From VKMB-3413 sp041027365 (GTDB lineage: Bacteria; Pseudomonadota; Alphaproteobacteria; Rhizobiales; Rhizobiaceae): DNA of 64,000 nucleotides. Below, piece after piece: positions 19,531-32,509 of this stretch. Position 1 is the first letter of the stretch. Each line of letters starts with the position of its first letter. The position numbers were made by a program, and so were the translations under genes. The stretch spans positions 310,001 to 374,000 of the forward strand of contig NZ_JBFTEH010000001.1 in NCBI RefSeq assembly GCF_041027365.1, written 5' to 3'. The notes below the pieces were generated by a model that ran no database searches, was not told where the DNA came from, and was given only the letters and a program-made list of their open reading frames with translations.

Positions 19531-21471
19531 ATGGAGACGGTGCCCCGAGAGCGGCGCCGCCTCGAGGGAAGGAAGAGCTTGGCCAAATCCAAGACCAGTC
19601 GTGTCTCGGGCGACAGCGGTGCGACGCTGTCGACCCTGGCGAATCTCTGGCCCTATATGTGGCCGTCCGATCGGCCGGACCTTCGATGGCGCGTGACCTA
19701 CGCGACCGTGTTCCTGGTGTTGGCGAAGCTGCTCACCGTCGGCGTCCCGTACTTCTACAAGTGGGCGACGAACGCGCTGACGGGCGAAGGCAATGCGACG
19801 AGCTGGCTGCCGCTGATCCTCACCGGCGCGATCACGCTGGTGATCGCCTACAACTTCGCCCGCGTCGTCTCGGTCGGTCTCAACCAGCTGCGCGACGCGC
19901 TGTTCGCAAGCGTTGGCCAGCATGCGGTGCGCAAGCTGGCCTACCGCACCTTCACCCATATGCACCGCCTGTCGCTGCGCTTCCATCTGGAGCGGCGCAC
20001 CGGCGGGCTGTCGCGCATCATCGAGCGCGGCGTGAAGGGCATCGAGGCGATCGTCCGCTTCACGCTGCTCAACACGCTGCCGACGATCCTCGAATTCGCG
20101 CTGGTGGCGGTGATCTTCGGCGTCACCTATGGGCTTCTCTATCTCCTGGTGATCGCCGCCACGGTCTGGCTCTACGGCTGGTTCACCATCAAGGCGAGCG
20201 ACTGGCGCATCGGCATCCGCCGCGAGATGAACTCCTCCGACACCGACGCCAACACCAAGGCGATCGACTCGCTGCTGAACTTCGAGACCGTGAAATACTT
20301 CGGTAACGAGTCGATGGAGGCCGAGCGCTTCGATCGCTCGATGGCACGATACGAGGTCGCCGCGACCAAGATCTGGACCTCGCTCGGCTGGCTGAACTTC
20401 GGCCAGGGCGTGATCTTCGGCGCCGGCATGGCGATCACCATGGTGATGTCGGCGCTCGAAGTGCGCGCCGGCACGCAGACGCTCGGCGACTTCGTCTTCA
20501 TCAACGCCATGCTGATGCAGCTTTCCGTGCCGCTGAACTTCATCGGCTTCGTCTATCGCGAGATCCGCCAGGGCCTCACCGACATCGAGGAGATGTTCTC
20601 GCTGCTCGATGTGGAGGCGGAGGTGAAGGACCGGCCGGGCGCGCCGGCGCTGATCGTCACCGACGGCGCGATCCGCTTCGAGGACGTGCGCTTCGGCTAT
20701 GATGCGAACCGGCAGATCCTCAAGGGCGTCTCCTTCGAGGTGCCGCCGGGCAAGTCGGTGGCGATCGTCGGCCCGTCCGGCGCCGGCAAGTCGACCATCT
20801 CGCGCCTGCTATTCCGCTTCTACGACGTGCAGGGCGGCCGCATTCTGATCGACGACCAGGACATCTCCGGCGTGCGGCAGGAATCGGTGCGCGCGGCCAT
20901 CGGCATCGTCCCGCAGGACACTGTCCTGTTCAACGACACCATCGCCTACAACATCCGCTACGGCCGCCCCGACGCCAGCGACGCGGAGGTGGAGCGGGCG
21001 GCCGAACTCGCCCAGATCGCCGGCTTTATCCGCGACCTGCCGGACGGCTTCTCCGCCATGGTCGGCGAGCGCGGGCTGAAGCTGTCCGGCGGCGAGAAGC
21101 AGCGCGTCGCGATCGCCCGCACCATCCTCAAGGCGCCGCCGATCCTCGTCCTCGACGAGGCGACCTCGGCGCTCGACACCCATACCGAGCAGGACATCCA
21201 GTCGGCACTCGACCTCGTCTCGCGCGAGCGCACGACGCTGACCATCGCGCACCGGCTGTCGACCATCATCAGCGCCGACGAGATCCTGGTCCTGAAGGCC
21301 GGCGAGATCGTCGAGCGCGGCTCGCATCGCGAGCTGCTCGAGGCGAACGGCCTCTATGCCGAGATGTGGGCGATGCAGCGCGAGGCGACCGAGGCGGAGG
21401 AGGCGCTGCGCCGCGCCCGGGAGGCCGACGAGATGGGCGTCATCGAGCGGCGGCGACCGCAGGAGGCCTGA
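19531..21471 (+). CDS. Atm1-type ABC exporter (permease-ATPase fusion)
   Basis: A 646-residue half-transporter. The membrane domain (about 30-370) contains NSSDTDANTKAIDSLLNFET and VKYFGNE, the signature stretch shared with mitochondrial Atm1 and bacterial NaAtm1, which bind glutathione conjugates. The nucleotide-binding domain has Walker A GPSGAGKST (about 414), signature LSGGEKQR (about 517), Walker B ILVLDEATS (about 540) and the H-loop in IAHRLST. It probably exports glutathione-linked metal or sulfur species across the inner membrane as a homodimer. A TTG at 19579 with AAGGAAG upstream is an alternative start. No substrate-binding partner is encoded nearby. Confidence 0.92.
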   Translation: METVPRERRRLEGRKSLAKSKTSRVSGDSGATLSTLANLWPYMWPSDRPDLRWRVTYATVFLVLAKLLTVGVPYFYKWATNALTGEGNATSWLPLILTGAITLVIAYNFARVVSVGLNQLRDALFASVGQHAVRKLAYRTFTHMHRLSLRFHLERRTGGLSRIIERGVKGIEAIVRFTLLNTLPTILEFALVAVIFGVTYGLLYLLVIAATVWLYGWFTIKASDWRIGIRREMNSSDTDANTKAIDSLLNFETVKYFGNESMEAERFDRSMARYEVAATKIWTSLGWLNFGQGVIFGAGMAITMVMSALEVRAGTQTLGDFVFINAMLMQLSVPLNFIGFVYREIRQGLTDIEEMFSLLDVEAEVKDRPGAPALIVTDGAIRFEDVRFGYDANRQILKGVSFEVPPGKSVAIVGPSGAGKSTISRLLFRFYDVQGGRILIDDQDISGVRQESVRAAIGIVPQDTVLFNDTIAYNIRYGRPDASDAEVERAAELAQIAGFIRDLPDGFSAMVGERGLKLSGGEKQRVAIARTILKAPPILVLDEATSALDTHTEQDIQSALDLVSRERTTLTIAHRLSTIISADEILVLKAGEIVERGSHRELLEANGLYAEMWAMQREATEAEEALRRAREADEMGVIERRRPQEA

Positions 21472-21520
21472 GTTCGGCCTCCCGCCCGCCTCTCGCCACA
21501 AGTTGCGCAGACAGAGGCGG

Positions 21521-21545
21521 GGCCGCGGCCGGGGCGGCCTTTCGC
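21521..21545 (+). terminator. Possible terminator after ABC exporter
   Basis: Stem GGCCGC/GCGGCC with a GGCCGGG loop, followed by tttcg. The short T-run makes the call tentative. Confidence 0.4.
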
Positions 21546-21641
21546 CCTGCCGCATTGCCTGTCACAGTCGGCGTAACGACATAGGGCTCCGGCCGCTTTG
21601 GCGAGTGGACCAGAGACAGCAGTTCGAGGAAACCGACCAAA

Positions 21642-22340
21642 GTGCATATCTTCGCCTCCATCCGGAACGTCCTGGCGCCCGTGCACCGCGCCGGTTACCC
21701 CTTCATCGCCGCCTTCTTCGTCATCGCGGTCGTGCTCGGCTTCTTCTGGCAGCCGCTGTTCTGGATCGGCCTCATCCTGACCGCATGGTGCGCCTATTTC
21801 TTCCGCGACCCGGAGCGGGTGACGCCGGTGGCCGATCATCTCGTGGTCAGTCCCGCGGACGGGCGGGTGTCGCTCGTCGGCCATGTCGTGCCGCCGCCGG
21901 AATTGGAGCTCGGAACCGATCCGATGCTGCGGATTTCGGTCTTCATGACCGTCTTCGACTGCCACATCAATCGCGCCCCGATGCGCGGCCGCATCGCCCG
22001 GATCGTCTACCGCGAGGGCGAGTTCAAGAACGCCGAACTCGACAAGGCGAGCGAGGTCAACGAGCGCAATGCCCTCGTCATCGACGGGCCGCAGGGCGAG
22101 ATCGGCGTGGTGCAGATCGCCGGCCTCGTCGCGCGCCGGATCATCTGCTGGAACCGGGCGGAAGACCGGGTCGAGGCGGGCGAGCGTTTCGGCCTGATCC
22201 GCTTCGGCTCGCGGCTCGATGTCTACCTGCCGGATGGGGCGCGCCCGCGCGTCGCCGAGGGTCAGACGGCGATCGCCGGCGAGACGGTCATCGCCGAGTT
22301 CGGCGACCATCTCGCCACCTGGCCTTCGAGGCGCGACTGA
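21642..22340 (+). CDS. psd: Phosphatidylserine decarboxylase (short form)
   Basis: A 232-residue pyruvoyl-dependent enzyme converting phosphatidylserine to phosphatidylethanolamine at the inner membrane. An N-terminal membrane hairpin (FIAAFFVIAVVLGFFWQPLF) is followed by YFFRDPER, VVSPADGRV and VFMTVFDCHINRAPMRGRI. The C-terminal RFGSRLDVYLP contains the Gly-Ser self-cleavage site that makes the pyruvoyl group. The length fits the rhizobial PSD-A/short class. The start is GTG, with GAGGAAA about ten bases upstream. It overlaps pssA (TGATG), so both steps of PE synthesis are co-expressed. Confidence 0.95.
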   Translation: MHIFASIRNVLAPVHRAGYPFIAAFFVIAVVLGFFWQPLFWIGLILTAWCAYFFRDPERVTPVADHLVVSPADGRVSLVGHVVPPPELELGTDPMLRISVFMTVFDCHINRAPMRGRIARIVYREGEFKNAELDKASEVNERNALVIDGPQGEIGVVQIAGLVARRIICWNRAEDRVEAGERFGLIRFGSRLDVYLPDGARPRVAEGQTAIAGETVIAEFGDHLATWPSRRD

Positions 22341-23164
22341 TGGGCCTCGAATCGCCGTTTCCGCCGTTCGAGCCGGAGGGGTCGGACACGCCCCATCAGC
22401 GGCGCATCCCGTTCCGGCGGATCGTCCCCAACCTCATCACCATCCTGGCGATCTGCGCCGGCATGACCGGCGTCCGCCTCGCCTTCGAGGGACGCTTCGA
22501 ACTCGCCGTGATGATGGTGCTGGGGGCAGCCGTCCTCGACGGCATAGACGGGCGTGTCGCCCGGATGCTCAAGGGCCAGAGCCGCTTCGGCGCGGAGATG
22601 GACTCCCTCGCCGACATCGTCAATTTCGGCATCGCGCCGGGGCTCGTCCTCTACGCCTATTCGCTGCACGAGGCGGGCTCCTTCGGCTGGATCGCCGCGC
22701 TGCTCTACGCGACCGGCTGCGCGCTGCGCCTTGCGCGGTTCAACACCATGCTGGACGATCCGAACCGGCCGAAATGGCATACCGCCTTCTTCGTCGGCGT
22801 CCCCGCGCCGGCCGGCGCGGCGCTCGCCCTGTTTCCGACCTATCTCAGTTTTTCGGGCCTCGACGTGGGCCTGCCGGAGATCACCGCGGGGGTCACCAGC
22901 GTCTACCTCGTGCTGGTCGGACTGCTGATGGCGAGCCGGCTGCCGACCTGGTCCGGCAAGGGGATCGGCATCCGCGTGCCGCGCGACACGGCGATCCCGA
23001 TCATCATGGCGCTGGTGCTCTATGTCGCGGTGCTGCTCAGCTTCTTCTGGGTGACGCTGACCTTCACCATGATCGCCTACCTCGTCTCGATCGTCTTTTC
23101 GGTGCGGGCCTTCCGGCGCCGGGCCGCGCGGGATCGAGTGAGCGAGTCGCCCCAGACCCTCTGA
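22340..23164 (+). CDS. pssA: CDP-diacylglycerol-serine O-phosphatidyltransferase
   Basis: A 274-residue polytopic membrane enzyme that condenses CDP-diacylglycerol with serine to form phosphatidylserine, the substrate of the upstream psd. The CDP-alcohol phosphotransferase signature DGIDGRVARMLKGQSRFG plus EMDSLAD is complete at about residues 63-90, with all active-site Asp residues. About eight membrane segments follow. The ATG overlaps the psd stop. The gene pair order psd-pssA is standard in rhizobia. Confidence 0.95.
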   Translation: MGLESPFPPFEPEGSDTPHQRRIPFRRIVPNLITILAICAGMTGVRLAFEGRFELAVMMVLGAAVLDGIDGRVARMLKGQSRFGAEMDSLADIVNFGIAPGLVLYAYSLHEAGSFGWIAALLYATGCALRLARFNTMLDDPNRPKWHTAFFVGVPAPAGAALALFPTYLSFSGLDVGLPEITAGVTSVYLVLVGLLMASRLPTWSGKGIGIRVPRDTAIPIIMALVLYVAVLLSFFWVTLTFTMIAYLVSIVFSVRAFRRRAARDRVSESPQTL

Positions 23165-23229
23165 GGCCGCTTGCGGCGACTCGGCGCGGCCGTCAGGATG
23201 GCGGCGGATCCTCACCGGAAGCGGAAGCG

Positions 23230-23781
23230 ATGGCCAAGCAGTATGCCGAGATCGACGATGCCCGTCGCGCCTTCATCGCCCGGCAGCACATCTTCTTCAC
23301 CGCCTCGGCGGCCGCCGGGACACGCATCAACCTCTCGCCCCGGCCGACGACCCATTTCCACATCCTTGGCCCGAACGCCGTCGCCTATTGCGACCTCACC
23401 GGCAGCGGCAGCGAGACCGCGGCGCACCTTCTGGCCGACGGCCGGCTGACCATCATGTTCTGCGCCTTCGAGGGCGCGCCCTCGATCCTGAGGCTCTACG
23501 GCCGCGGGCGGTCGGCCGTCCTTGGCACGCGCGAATTCGACGACTTCATCCGTCAGCACTACGGCGCGGCGGCGCCGACCGGCGCGCGGCAGATCGTCTT
23601 TCTCGACATCGACCTCGTCCAGACCTCCTGCGGCTTCGGCGTGCCGCTGTTCGAGCATGTCGGCGAGCGCGATACGCTGGACCGCTGGGCGGCGTCGAAG
23701 GGGGAGGAGGGGCTCGCTGACTACCGACGCGAGAAGAACGCCCTCAGCATGGACGGGCTGCCGACCGGCATCCCCGGCTGA
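23230..23781 (+). CDS. Pyridoxamine 5'-phosphate oxidase-fold protein
   Basis: A 183-residue FMN-binding split-barrel protein (MAKQYAEIDDARRAFIARQH...) with INLSPRPTTHFHILGPNAV, YLTGSGSETAAHL-like and RLTIMFCAFEGAP segments typical of the general-stress PNPOx family. It is not the biosynthetic PdxH. Members bind flavin or F420; the substrate is unknown. The start is the ATG at 23230 following CGGAAG. It is transcribed convergently with the SDR gene. Confidence 0.8.
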   Translation: MAKQYAEIDDARRAFIARQHIFFTASAAAGTRINLSPRPTTHFHILGPNAVAYCDLTGSGSETAAHLLADGRLTIMFCAFEGAPSILRLYGRGRSAVLGTREFDDFIRQHYGAAAPTGARQIVFLDIDLVQTSCGFGVPLFEHVGERDTLDRWAASKGEEGLADYRREKNALSMDGLPTGIPG

Positions 23782-23799
23782 CGCGGCCGGCACTCAGGC

Positions 23800-24540
23800 T
23801 CAGGCCGGGTCGCGGTAGTCCAGGAAGCGGTTCTGCCGCACGTCGAAGAGCTTGCCCGTCTCGGTGACGTCGGAAAAGGCGAGTGGCACGATCTTCGCCG
23901 CGACCTCGCGGGCGGTCGGCAGCGTCTTCGGATCCTCGCCCGGCATGGCCAGCTTGCGCATCGCGGTCCGCGTGGCGCCGGGGTTCACCGAGTTCACCCG
24001 CAGCGGCGTGTTCATCGTCTCGTTGGCCCAAGAGCGCACCAGCGCCTCGCAGGCGGCCTTGGTCGCGGCGTAGAGGCCCCAATAGGCCTTGGCCGAATGG
24101 GCGGCGCCCGACGACATGACGATGCCGCGGCCGGCCTCGGATTTGCGCAGCAGCGGGTCGACCGAGCGGATCAGCCGCCAGGTGGCGTTGACGTTGACTT
24201 CCATCGTCAGCGCGAAGGTCTTCGCCTCGATATGGCCGATCGGCGATAGGACGCCGAGCATGCCGGCATTGGCGACGAAGACGTCGAGCCGGCCCCAGCG
24301 CTCGTGGATCGCGCCGCCCAGCCGGTCGATGCCGCTGCCGTCGGTGAGGTCGAGCGGGACGAGCGTCGCCGAGCCGCCGGCCGACTTGATCTCGTCGTCG
24401 AGCTCTTCCAGGCCGCCGACGGTGCGGGCGAGGGCGATGACATGTGCGCCTTCGGCCGCCAGCTGCTTGGCGATCTGATAGCCGATGCCGCGCGACGCGC
24501 CCGTCACCAGGGCGATCTTGTCCTTCAGGCGCTGCGTCAT
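23800..24540 (-). CDS. SDR family NAD(P)-dependent oxidoreductase
   Basis: A 246-residue classical short-chain dehydrogenase. It has the cofactor site TGASRGIGYQIA (about 13-24), NAG motif VANAGML (about 88), catalytic Ser in VMSSGAAHS (about 140) and YAATK (Tyr about 155). The ATG at 24540 (MTQRLKDKIALVTG) was preferred over an in-frame GTG three codons earlier. It lies 49 bp downstream of purF in the same orientation, a position where rhizobia commonly carry this gene. Substrate unknown. Confidence 0.88.
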   Translation of the reverse strand: MTQRLKDKIALVTGASRGIGYQIAKQLAAEGAHVIALARTVGGLEELDDEIKSAGGSATLVPLDLTDGSGIDRLGGAIHERWGRLDVFVANAGMLGVLSPIGHIEAKTFALTMEVNVNATWRLIRSVDPLLRKSEAGRGIVMSSGAAHSAKAYWGLYAATKAACEALVRSWANETMNTPLRVNSVNPGATRTAMRKLAMPGEDPKTLPTAREVAAKIVPLAFSDVTETGKLFDVRQNRFLDYRDPA

Positions 24541-24589
24541 CCGTCCCACCCAACCCGTTGGAGATGCAATTCGATCCGCGGCTTTCCGC

Positions 24590-26050
<1,461 letters not shown>

Positions 26051-26160
26051 GATCGTGTCCGCCGTCACGCGGCCCTGAATTGTCAGAAGTGCAGCTCATA
26101 TAGGCGATAACAGGCAATTTCGCGAGCCGCTTTCGGATCCGCGAAGCCTGCCGCACGCCG

Positions 26161-26814
26161 TCAGTTGGCCGGGGCCGGAGCGGCCGTGCCGTTGCCCGAC
26201 TTGATCGCGTCCTCGACCGTTCCCGGCTCGGCGGTCCCCGGTTCGTCCGAGGGCGGCGCGGCCGTCGCGTCGGCCGGCGTGCCGTCCGGGTTGGTGCCGT
26301 TCTTCAGACTGTCGACCTTGTCGAGGATCAGGCGTTCCGGATTTTCCGGCAGGGCGGCGACGAGCTTCTGCCCGAGGTCGTCGAGGAACGGCTTCGAACG
26401 CGCATTGGCGATCCAGGTCGGCTGGTTCTGCGGGGCGAGCCAGTTGAAGAACAGCATGGCGACGACGACGAGGAGCAGGCCCCGGACGGCGCCGAAGATG
26501 AAGCCGAGCACACGGTCGAGCGCGCCGATCCGGCTGTCGATGATGAAGTCCGCGATCCGCAGCGTGATGAAGGAGACGATGATCAGCGTCACCAGGAAGA
26601 CCACGGCGGCGGCCGCCACCATCGCCACCGTATGGGACGAGATGTACTGCGCGGCATAGGGCGTCAGCGGCTTGTAGAAGAAGTAGGCCGCCGCCGCCGC
26701 CACCAGCCAGGAGACCACCGACAGCACCTCGCGGGAGAAGCCGCGCACCATGGCCAGCAGCGCCGACACCAGCATGATGGCGAAGAGGATCGCGTCGAGA
26801 AGGGTAACGGTCAT
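26161..26814 (-). CDS. cvpA: CvpA family inner-membrane protein
   Basis: A 217-residue protein with four membrane segments in the first 135 residues (LLDAILFAIMLVSALLAMVR, then RGLLLVVVAMLFFNWL) and the family motif DRVLGFIFGAVRG at about 105. The tail is an acidic, Pro/Ala/Thr-rich cytoplasmic or periplasmic extension. CvpA was named for colicin V export; its cellular role is tied to envelope integrity. It is encoded immediately upstream of purF, as in many Proteobacteria. Confidence 0.9.
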   Translation of the reverse strand: MTVTLLDAILFAIMLVSALLAMVRGFSREVLSVVSWLVAAAAAYFFYKPLTPYAAQYISSHTVAMVAAAAVVFLVTLIIVSFITLRIADFIIDSRIGALDRVLGFIFGAVRGLLLVVVAMLFFNWLAPQNQPTWIANARSKPFLDDLGQKLVAALPENPERLILDKVDSLKNGTNPDGTPADATAAPPSDEPGTAEPGTVEDAIKSGNGTAAPAPAN

Positions 26815-26929
26815 TCAGATCGGTTCCGTGATCGTGCAGTCTGCCCGGCGGCGCGCCTCGGCGCGCATTCGGTCCGGACAACGCCATAGCGTCTTGCCGG
26901 CCAATTATCACTAACAGATTCGGCGAAAA

Positions 26930-28324
<1,395 letters not shown>

Positions 28325-28326
28325 GA

Positions 28327-28770
28327 TTATGTGTTGAATATCAAAATCATTGCGAGAGGGACGATAAACCCGAAAACCGATACTACTTGATCAAATTTTT
28401 CTCTTGTTACATACAGGGATCCAAATAATTCGTGCCGTGAAATCGCACCAAGTACAAAGTAAGAGAATATCATCAAAAATATTATAGCATATGTTATAAT
28501 CCTAGAATCGAAACCGAACATTTCCACACTTGGTAAAAATAACATCAATAAAAAGCATGATAGCAACGATGGAATTGAAACTATAAAGGCCTCAACAAGG
28601 TTTTCTATTGATTTCAGACCAAAAACAGCACAAATAAAAGATATTAATAGAGCAGAAAATTCCGGCCATCCTCCAATTTTTTCTGAATGAAAATAAACAA
28701 GGACAACAGCAAGGGGGAAAATACAAACACTTGCCGCCAATGAATTCGGAAGGTATTTTTTTCTTGCCAT
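28327..28770 (-). CDS. AT-rich hypothetical membrane protein upstream of radA
   Basis: A 147-residue protein with four predicted membrane helices (AASVCIFPLAVVLVYF; FSALLISFICAVFG; LLSCFLLMLFLP; IITYAIIFLMIFSYFVLGAI), plus a last one at the C-terminus. No family recognised. Base composition and codon use (many AAA, ATA, AAT codons) are far more AT-rich than anything else in the window, pointing to recent transfer. The ATG at 28770 was chosen as the first good start after a basic MARKKYLPN end; the open frame extends upstream. It ends two bases before radA, so the foreign gene may now be part of the radA transcript. Confidence 0.7.
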   Translation of the reverse strand: MARKKYLPNSLAASVCIFPLAVVLVYFHSEKIGGWPEFSALLISFICAVFGLKSIENLVEAFIVSIPSLLSCFLLMLFLPSVEMFGFDSRIITYAIIFLMIFSYFVLGAISRHELFGSLYVTREKFDQVVSVFGFIVPLAMILIFNT

Positions 28771-28949
28771 AAACAGCAATTCCTCTTGTTCGCCACAGGT
28801 GCAACGCAGAAGATGCCTCCCCGGCGATCGGTTTGGCGCACCAGCGTGTATAACCCGCACCATAGGCCGCGGGGATGAAAGTAAGATGGGATTAGCGGAT
28901 GGCGGCCGGGGCCGGAAGGGCGAAGACAGAGCCTTTGTCGGCCCGATCG

Positions 28950-29252
28950 TTATCGGCGGTCGTCGCCGTCGAGAGCGAGCCACTGCCGCAACGCCGCGTT
29001 CATCCGGGTCTGCCAGCCCCTGCCCGATTCCCGCAAAGCCAAAGCGACGTCCTGGTCAAGCCGCACCGTGACGCGCTGCTTCGGACGCTCGAGGGGCGGA
29101 CGCCCCGGCCCGCGTGTCAGCGTTCCCTTCGCCGGTTCGATGACGACGCCATTCTCGGCGACTTCAGCGCGGGCAAACTGCTCTTCGGCCCATTCCGGAG
29201 CATCATCGGGATCGATCCATGCGGGCGATGGCTTCGCGGGATTCACGCTCAT
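28950..29252 (-). CDS. brnA: BrnA-type antitoxin (DUF4415)
   Basis: A 100-residue protein with a C-terminal ribbon-helix-helix-like BrnA domain: RVTVRLDQDVALALRESG then RGWQTRMNAALRQWL. The N-terminal acidic half probably binds the toxin. In characterised pairs BrnA neutralises BrnT and represses the operon by binding its promoter. The start overlaps the brnT stop by ATGA, in the usual toxin-first order for this family. Confidence 0.85.
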   Translation of the reverse strand: MSVNPAKPSPAWIDPDDAPEWAEEQFARAEVAENGVVIEPAKGTLTRGPGRPPLERPKQRVTVRLDQDVALALRESGRGWQTRMNAALRQWLALDGDDRR

Positions 29253-29488
29253 GACAATACCTCATGGATATGAACGTGCCGGGCCTCGCCTCGCGACGTC
29301 CAGACGATCAAGACGACGCGTGCCCCAAGGAAGCCGTAGGTCTGGAAGCGGACCTCGCCATAATCGGCACGGTCATCCGTTAGCGTCGCCGTTCGACCAC
29401 CAAACACCTTCGCAGCGTCGAGAAAATCAAGTCCGCGCTCGGTGCGCGTCTTCTCCCGCTTCGCTGGATCGAAAGTGATCTTCACCAA
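29249..29488 (-). CDS. brnT: BrnT-type ribonuclease toxin
   Basis: A 79-residue member of the BrnT family (RelE-like fold). It shows ITFDPAKREKTRTERGLDF, GEVRFQTYGFLGARVVLIVW and the C-terminal RHVHIHEVLS, slightly shorter at the end than typical. BrnT cleaves RNA and halts growth when free of BrnA. The start is TTG (29488) or GTG (29485); neither has a strong ribosome site. The pair sits between alr and radA, genes normally adjacent, so it appears inserted. Confidence 0.85.
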   Translation of the reverse strand: MVKITFDPAKREKTRTERGLDFLDAAKVFGGRTATLTDDRADYGEVRFQTYGFLGARVVLIVWTSRGEARHVHIHEVLS

Positions 29489-29571
29489 CGCATCGACCCG
29501 ACGGCTGCTGTTTAGACAATTAGTGCCACGACAAAAATAGCGATGTCACGCTGCGATGTCGATGGACATCA

Positions 29572-30804
29572 TCACCACAGTCGCTCCACCCGTCTCCCCA
29601 GCCCGGTCAGCAACTCATAAGCGATCGTCCCTGCCGCATCGGCGACGTCGTCGAGCGCGACGTTCGGGCCGAAGAACTCCGCCCGCATCCCCGGCCGGAC
29701 AGCGTCCTGCGGCACGTCGGTGACGTCGAGCAGCGTCATATCCATGGATATGCGGCCGAGCACCGGGACGCGCTGCCCGGCGAGGAAGGCTTCGGCGCCC
29801 GGCCGCTCGGCGCGCAGCGGCACGCCGGCGCCGGAGGCGGCGCGCGGATAGCCGTCGGCATAGCCGAGGCCGACCGTGGCGATGCGCGTGTCGCGGGAAA
29901 GCCGCGCCGCCGCGCCGTAGCCCGCGGCCTCGCCGGCTCGGGCGGTGCGGACCTGCAGGACGGCGGCGGTCAGCGTTGCGACGGGGCGGACCGTGCCGGT
30001 CGAGGCGGGGCCGCAGCTCCCGCCGTAGAGCGCGATGCCGGGCCGCGTGAGGTCGAAGGCGTAATCGGGACCGAGGAAGCAGCCGGCGGAATTCGCAATC
30101 GAGCGCGGGACCCCCGGAAACAGCGCCGCGATCTCTTGGAATCTTGCGAGCTGGTCCGCACTCTGGCCGCTCTCCTCGTCGCCGGAGGCGAGGTGACTCA
30201 TCACCAGGCAGAGGTCGAGGGCGCCGGACCGCGCGAGGTTTGCGGCGGCCTCGGCGTCCGCCCGGTCGAGACCGAGCCTATTCATGCCGGTCTCGACCTG
30301 CAGAGCCGCGGGTGCGCGGCGGCCGGCCTGTTGCAAACCCGCGCGCCAGACGGCCAGGTCGTCCGGCGTCGAGAGGATCGGGATCAGCCGGTGCGACAGA
30401 TGCAGCTGGACGGCGCCGGGCTCGAGCCCCTGCAGAACGAAGATTCGCGCCTGGTCATCCAAGGCCGGGGCGGGGAGAACCCCGGCGTGTCGGGTGGCCG
30501 GCATTCCCCGCGCCATCCCTCCTTGCTCGCCGCCGGTCCCGAGACCCGCCGCGTCCAGCGCCTCCCGCAGCGCCGCGCCTTCCGCGGCCCAGGCGACGAA
30601 GAAGTCGCGGCAGCCGGCCTCGTGCAGCGCGACCGACACCTCCGCCGTGCCGAGCCCGTAGCCGTTCGCCTTGACCGCCGCGCCGGTGCGCGCGGCCGGA
30701 TCGCGGGCCGCGAGCATCCGCCAATTGGCCTGCAGCGCCGCGCGGTCGATCTCGACCCGCGGCAGGCGGTCTCGGGCAGCGGGAGCGGGGAAGGCGGGCG
30801 CCAT
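29572..30804 (-). CDS. alr: Alanine racemase
   Basis: A 410-residue PLP enzyme making D-alanine for peptidoglycan. The N-terminal barrel has the PLP lysine in AVKANGYGLG (about 45) and later ETGMNRLGLD and IANSAGCF. The C-terminal domain carries the catalytic Tyr in AAGYGAAARLSRDTRIATVG and GRISMDMTLLDVT. An extra Gly/Met/Arg-rich loop (about 93-115) is slightly longer than usual. The start is eight bases after the dnaB stop, so the two are co-transcribed. Confidence 0.94.
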   Translation of the reverse strand: MAPAFPAPAARDRLPRVEIDRAALQANWRMLAARDPAARTGAAVKANGYGLGTAEVSVALHEAGCRDFFVAWAAEGAALREALDAAGLGTGGEQGGMARGMPATRHAGVLPAPALDDQARIFVLQGLEPGAVQLHLSHRLIPILSTPDDLAVWRAGLQQAGRRAPAALQVETGMNRLGLDRADAEAAANLARSGALDLCLVMSHLASGDEESGQSADQLARFQEIAALFPGVPRSIANSAGCFLGPDYAFDLTRPGIALYGGSCGPASTGTVRPVATLTAAVLQVRTARAGEAAGYGAAARLSRDTRIATVGLGYADGYPRAASGAGVPLRAERPGAEAFLAGQRVPVLGRISMDMTLLDVTDVPQDAVRPGMRAEFFGPNVALDDVADAAGTIAYELLTGLGRRVERLW

Positions 30805-30812
30805 CGGGCCGC

Positions 30813-32315
<1,503 letters not shown>

Positions 32316-32417
32316 CCGCCGCGATTCAAGATCGCGACTGACTACACCAGGCGGACCGGCCGGCCTAGGACTTCCTCATCCCGATCGGGCCGGGTCACCT
32401 GCCGCGCCGTCCCCGCC

Positions 32418-32445
32418 TGTGGATCGCTGTGCGGCCTGTGGATAG
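32418..32445 (-). promoter_or_regulatory. Pair of DnaA-box-like 9-mers ahead of dnaB
   Basis: TGTGGATCG (32418-32426) and TGTGGATAG (32437-32445) match the reverse complement of the TTATCCACA consensus at 7/9 and 8/9. They are 19 bp apart and about 100-130 bp upstream of dnaB. They may be DnaA-responsive sites in its promoter; two imperfect matches are weak evidence. Confidence 0.3.
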
Positions 32446-32509
32446 CTATGGGGACCTTCGTCGCCCGCGCTTGCGCGCGGCGCCGCTGCCGGATCGCGGA
32501 ACGAGCGAC

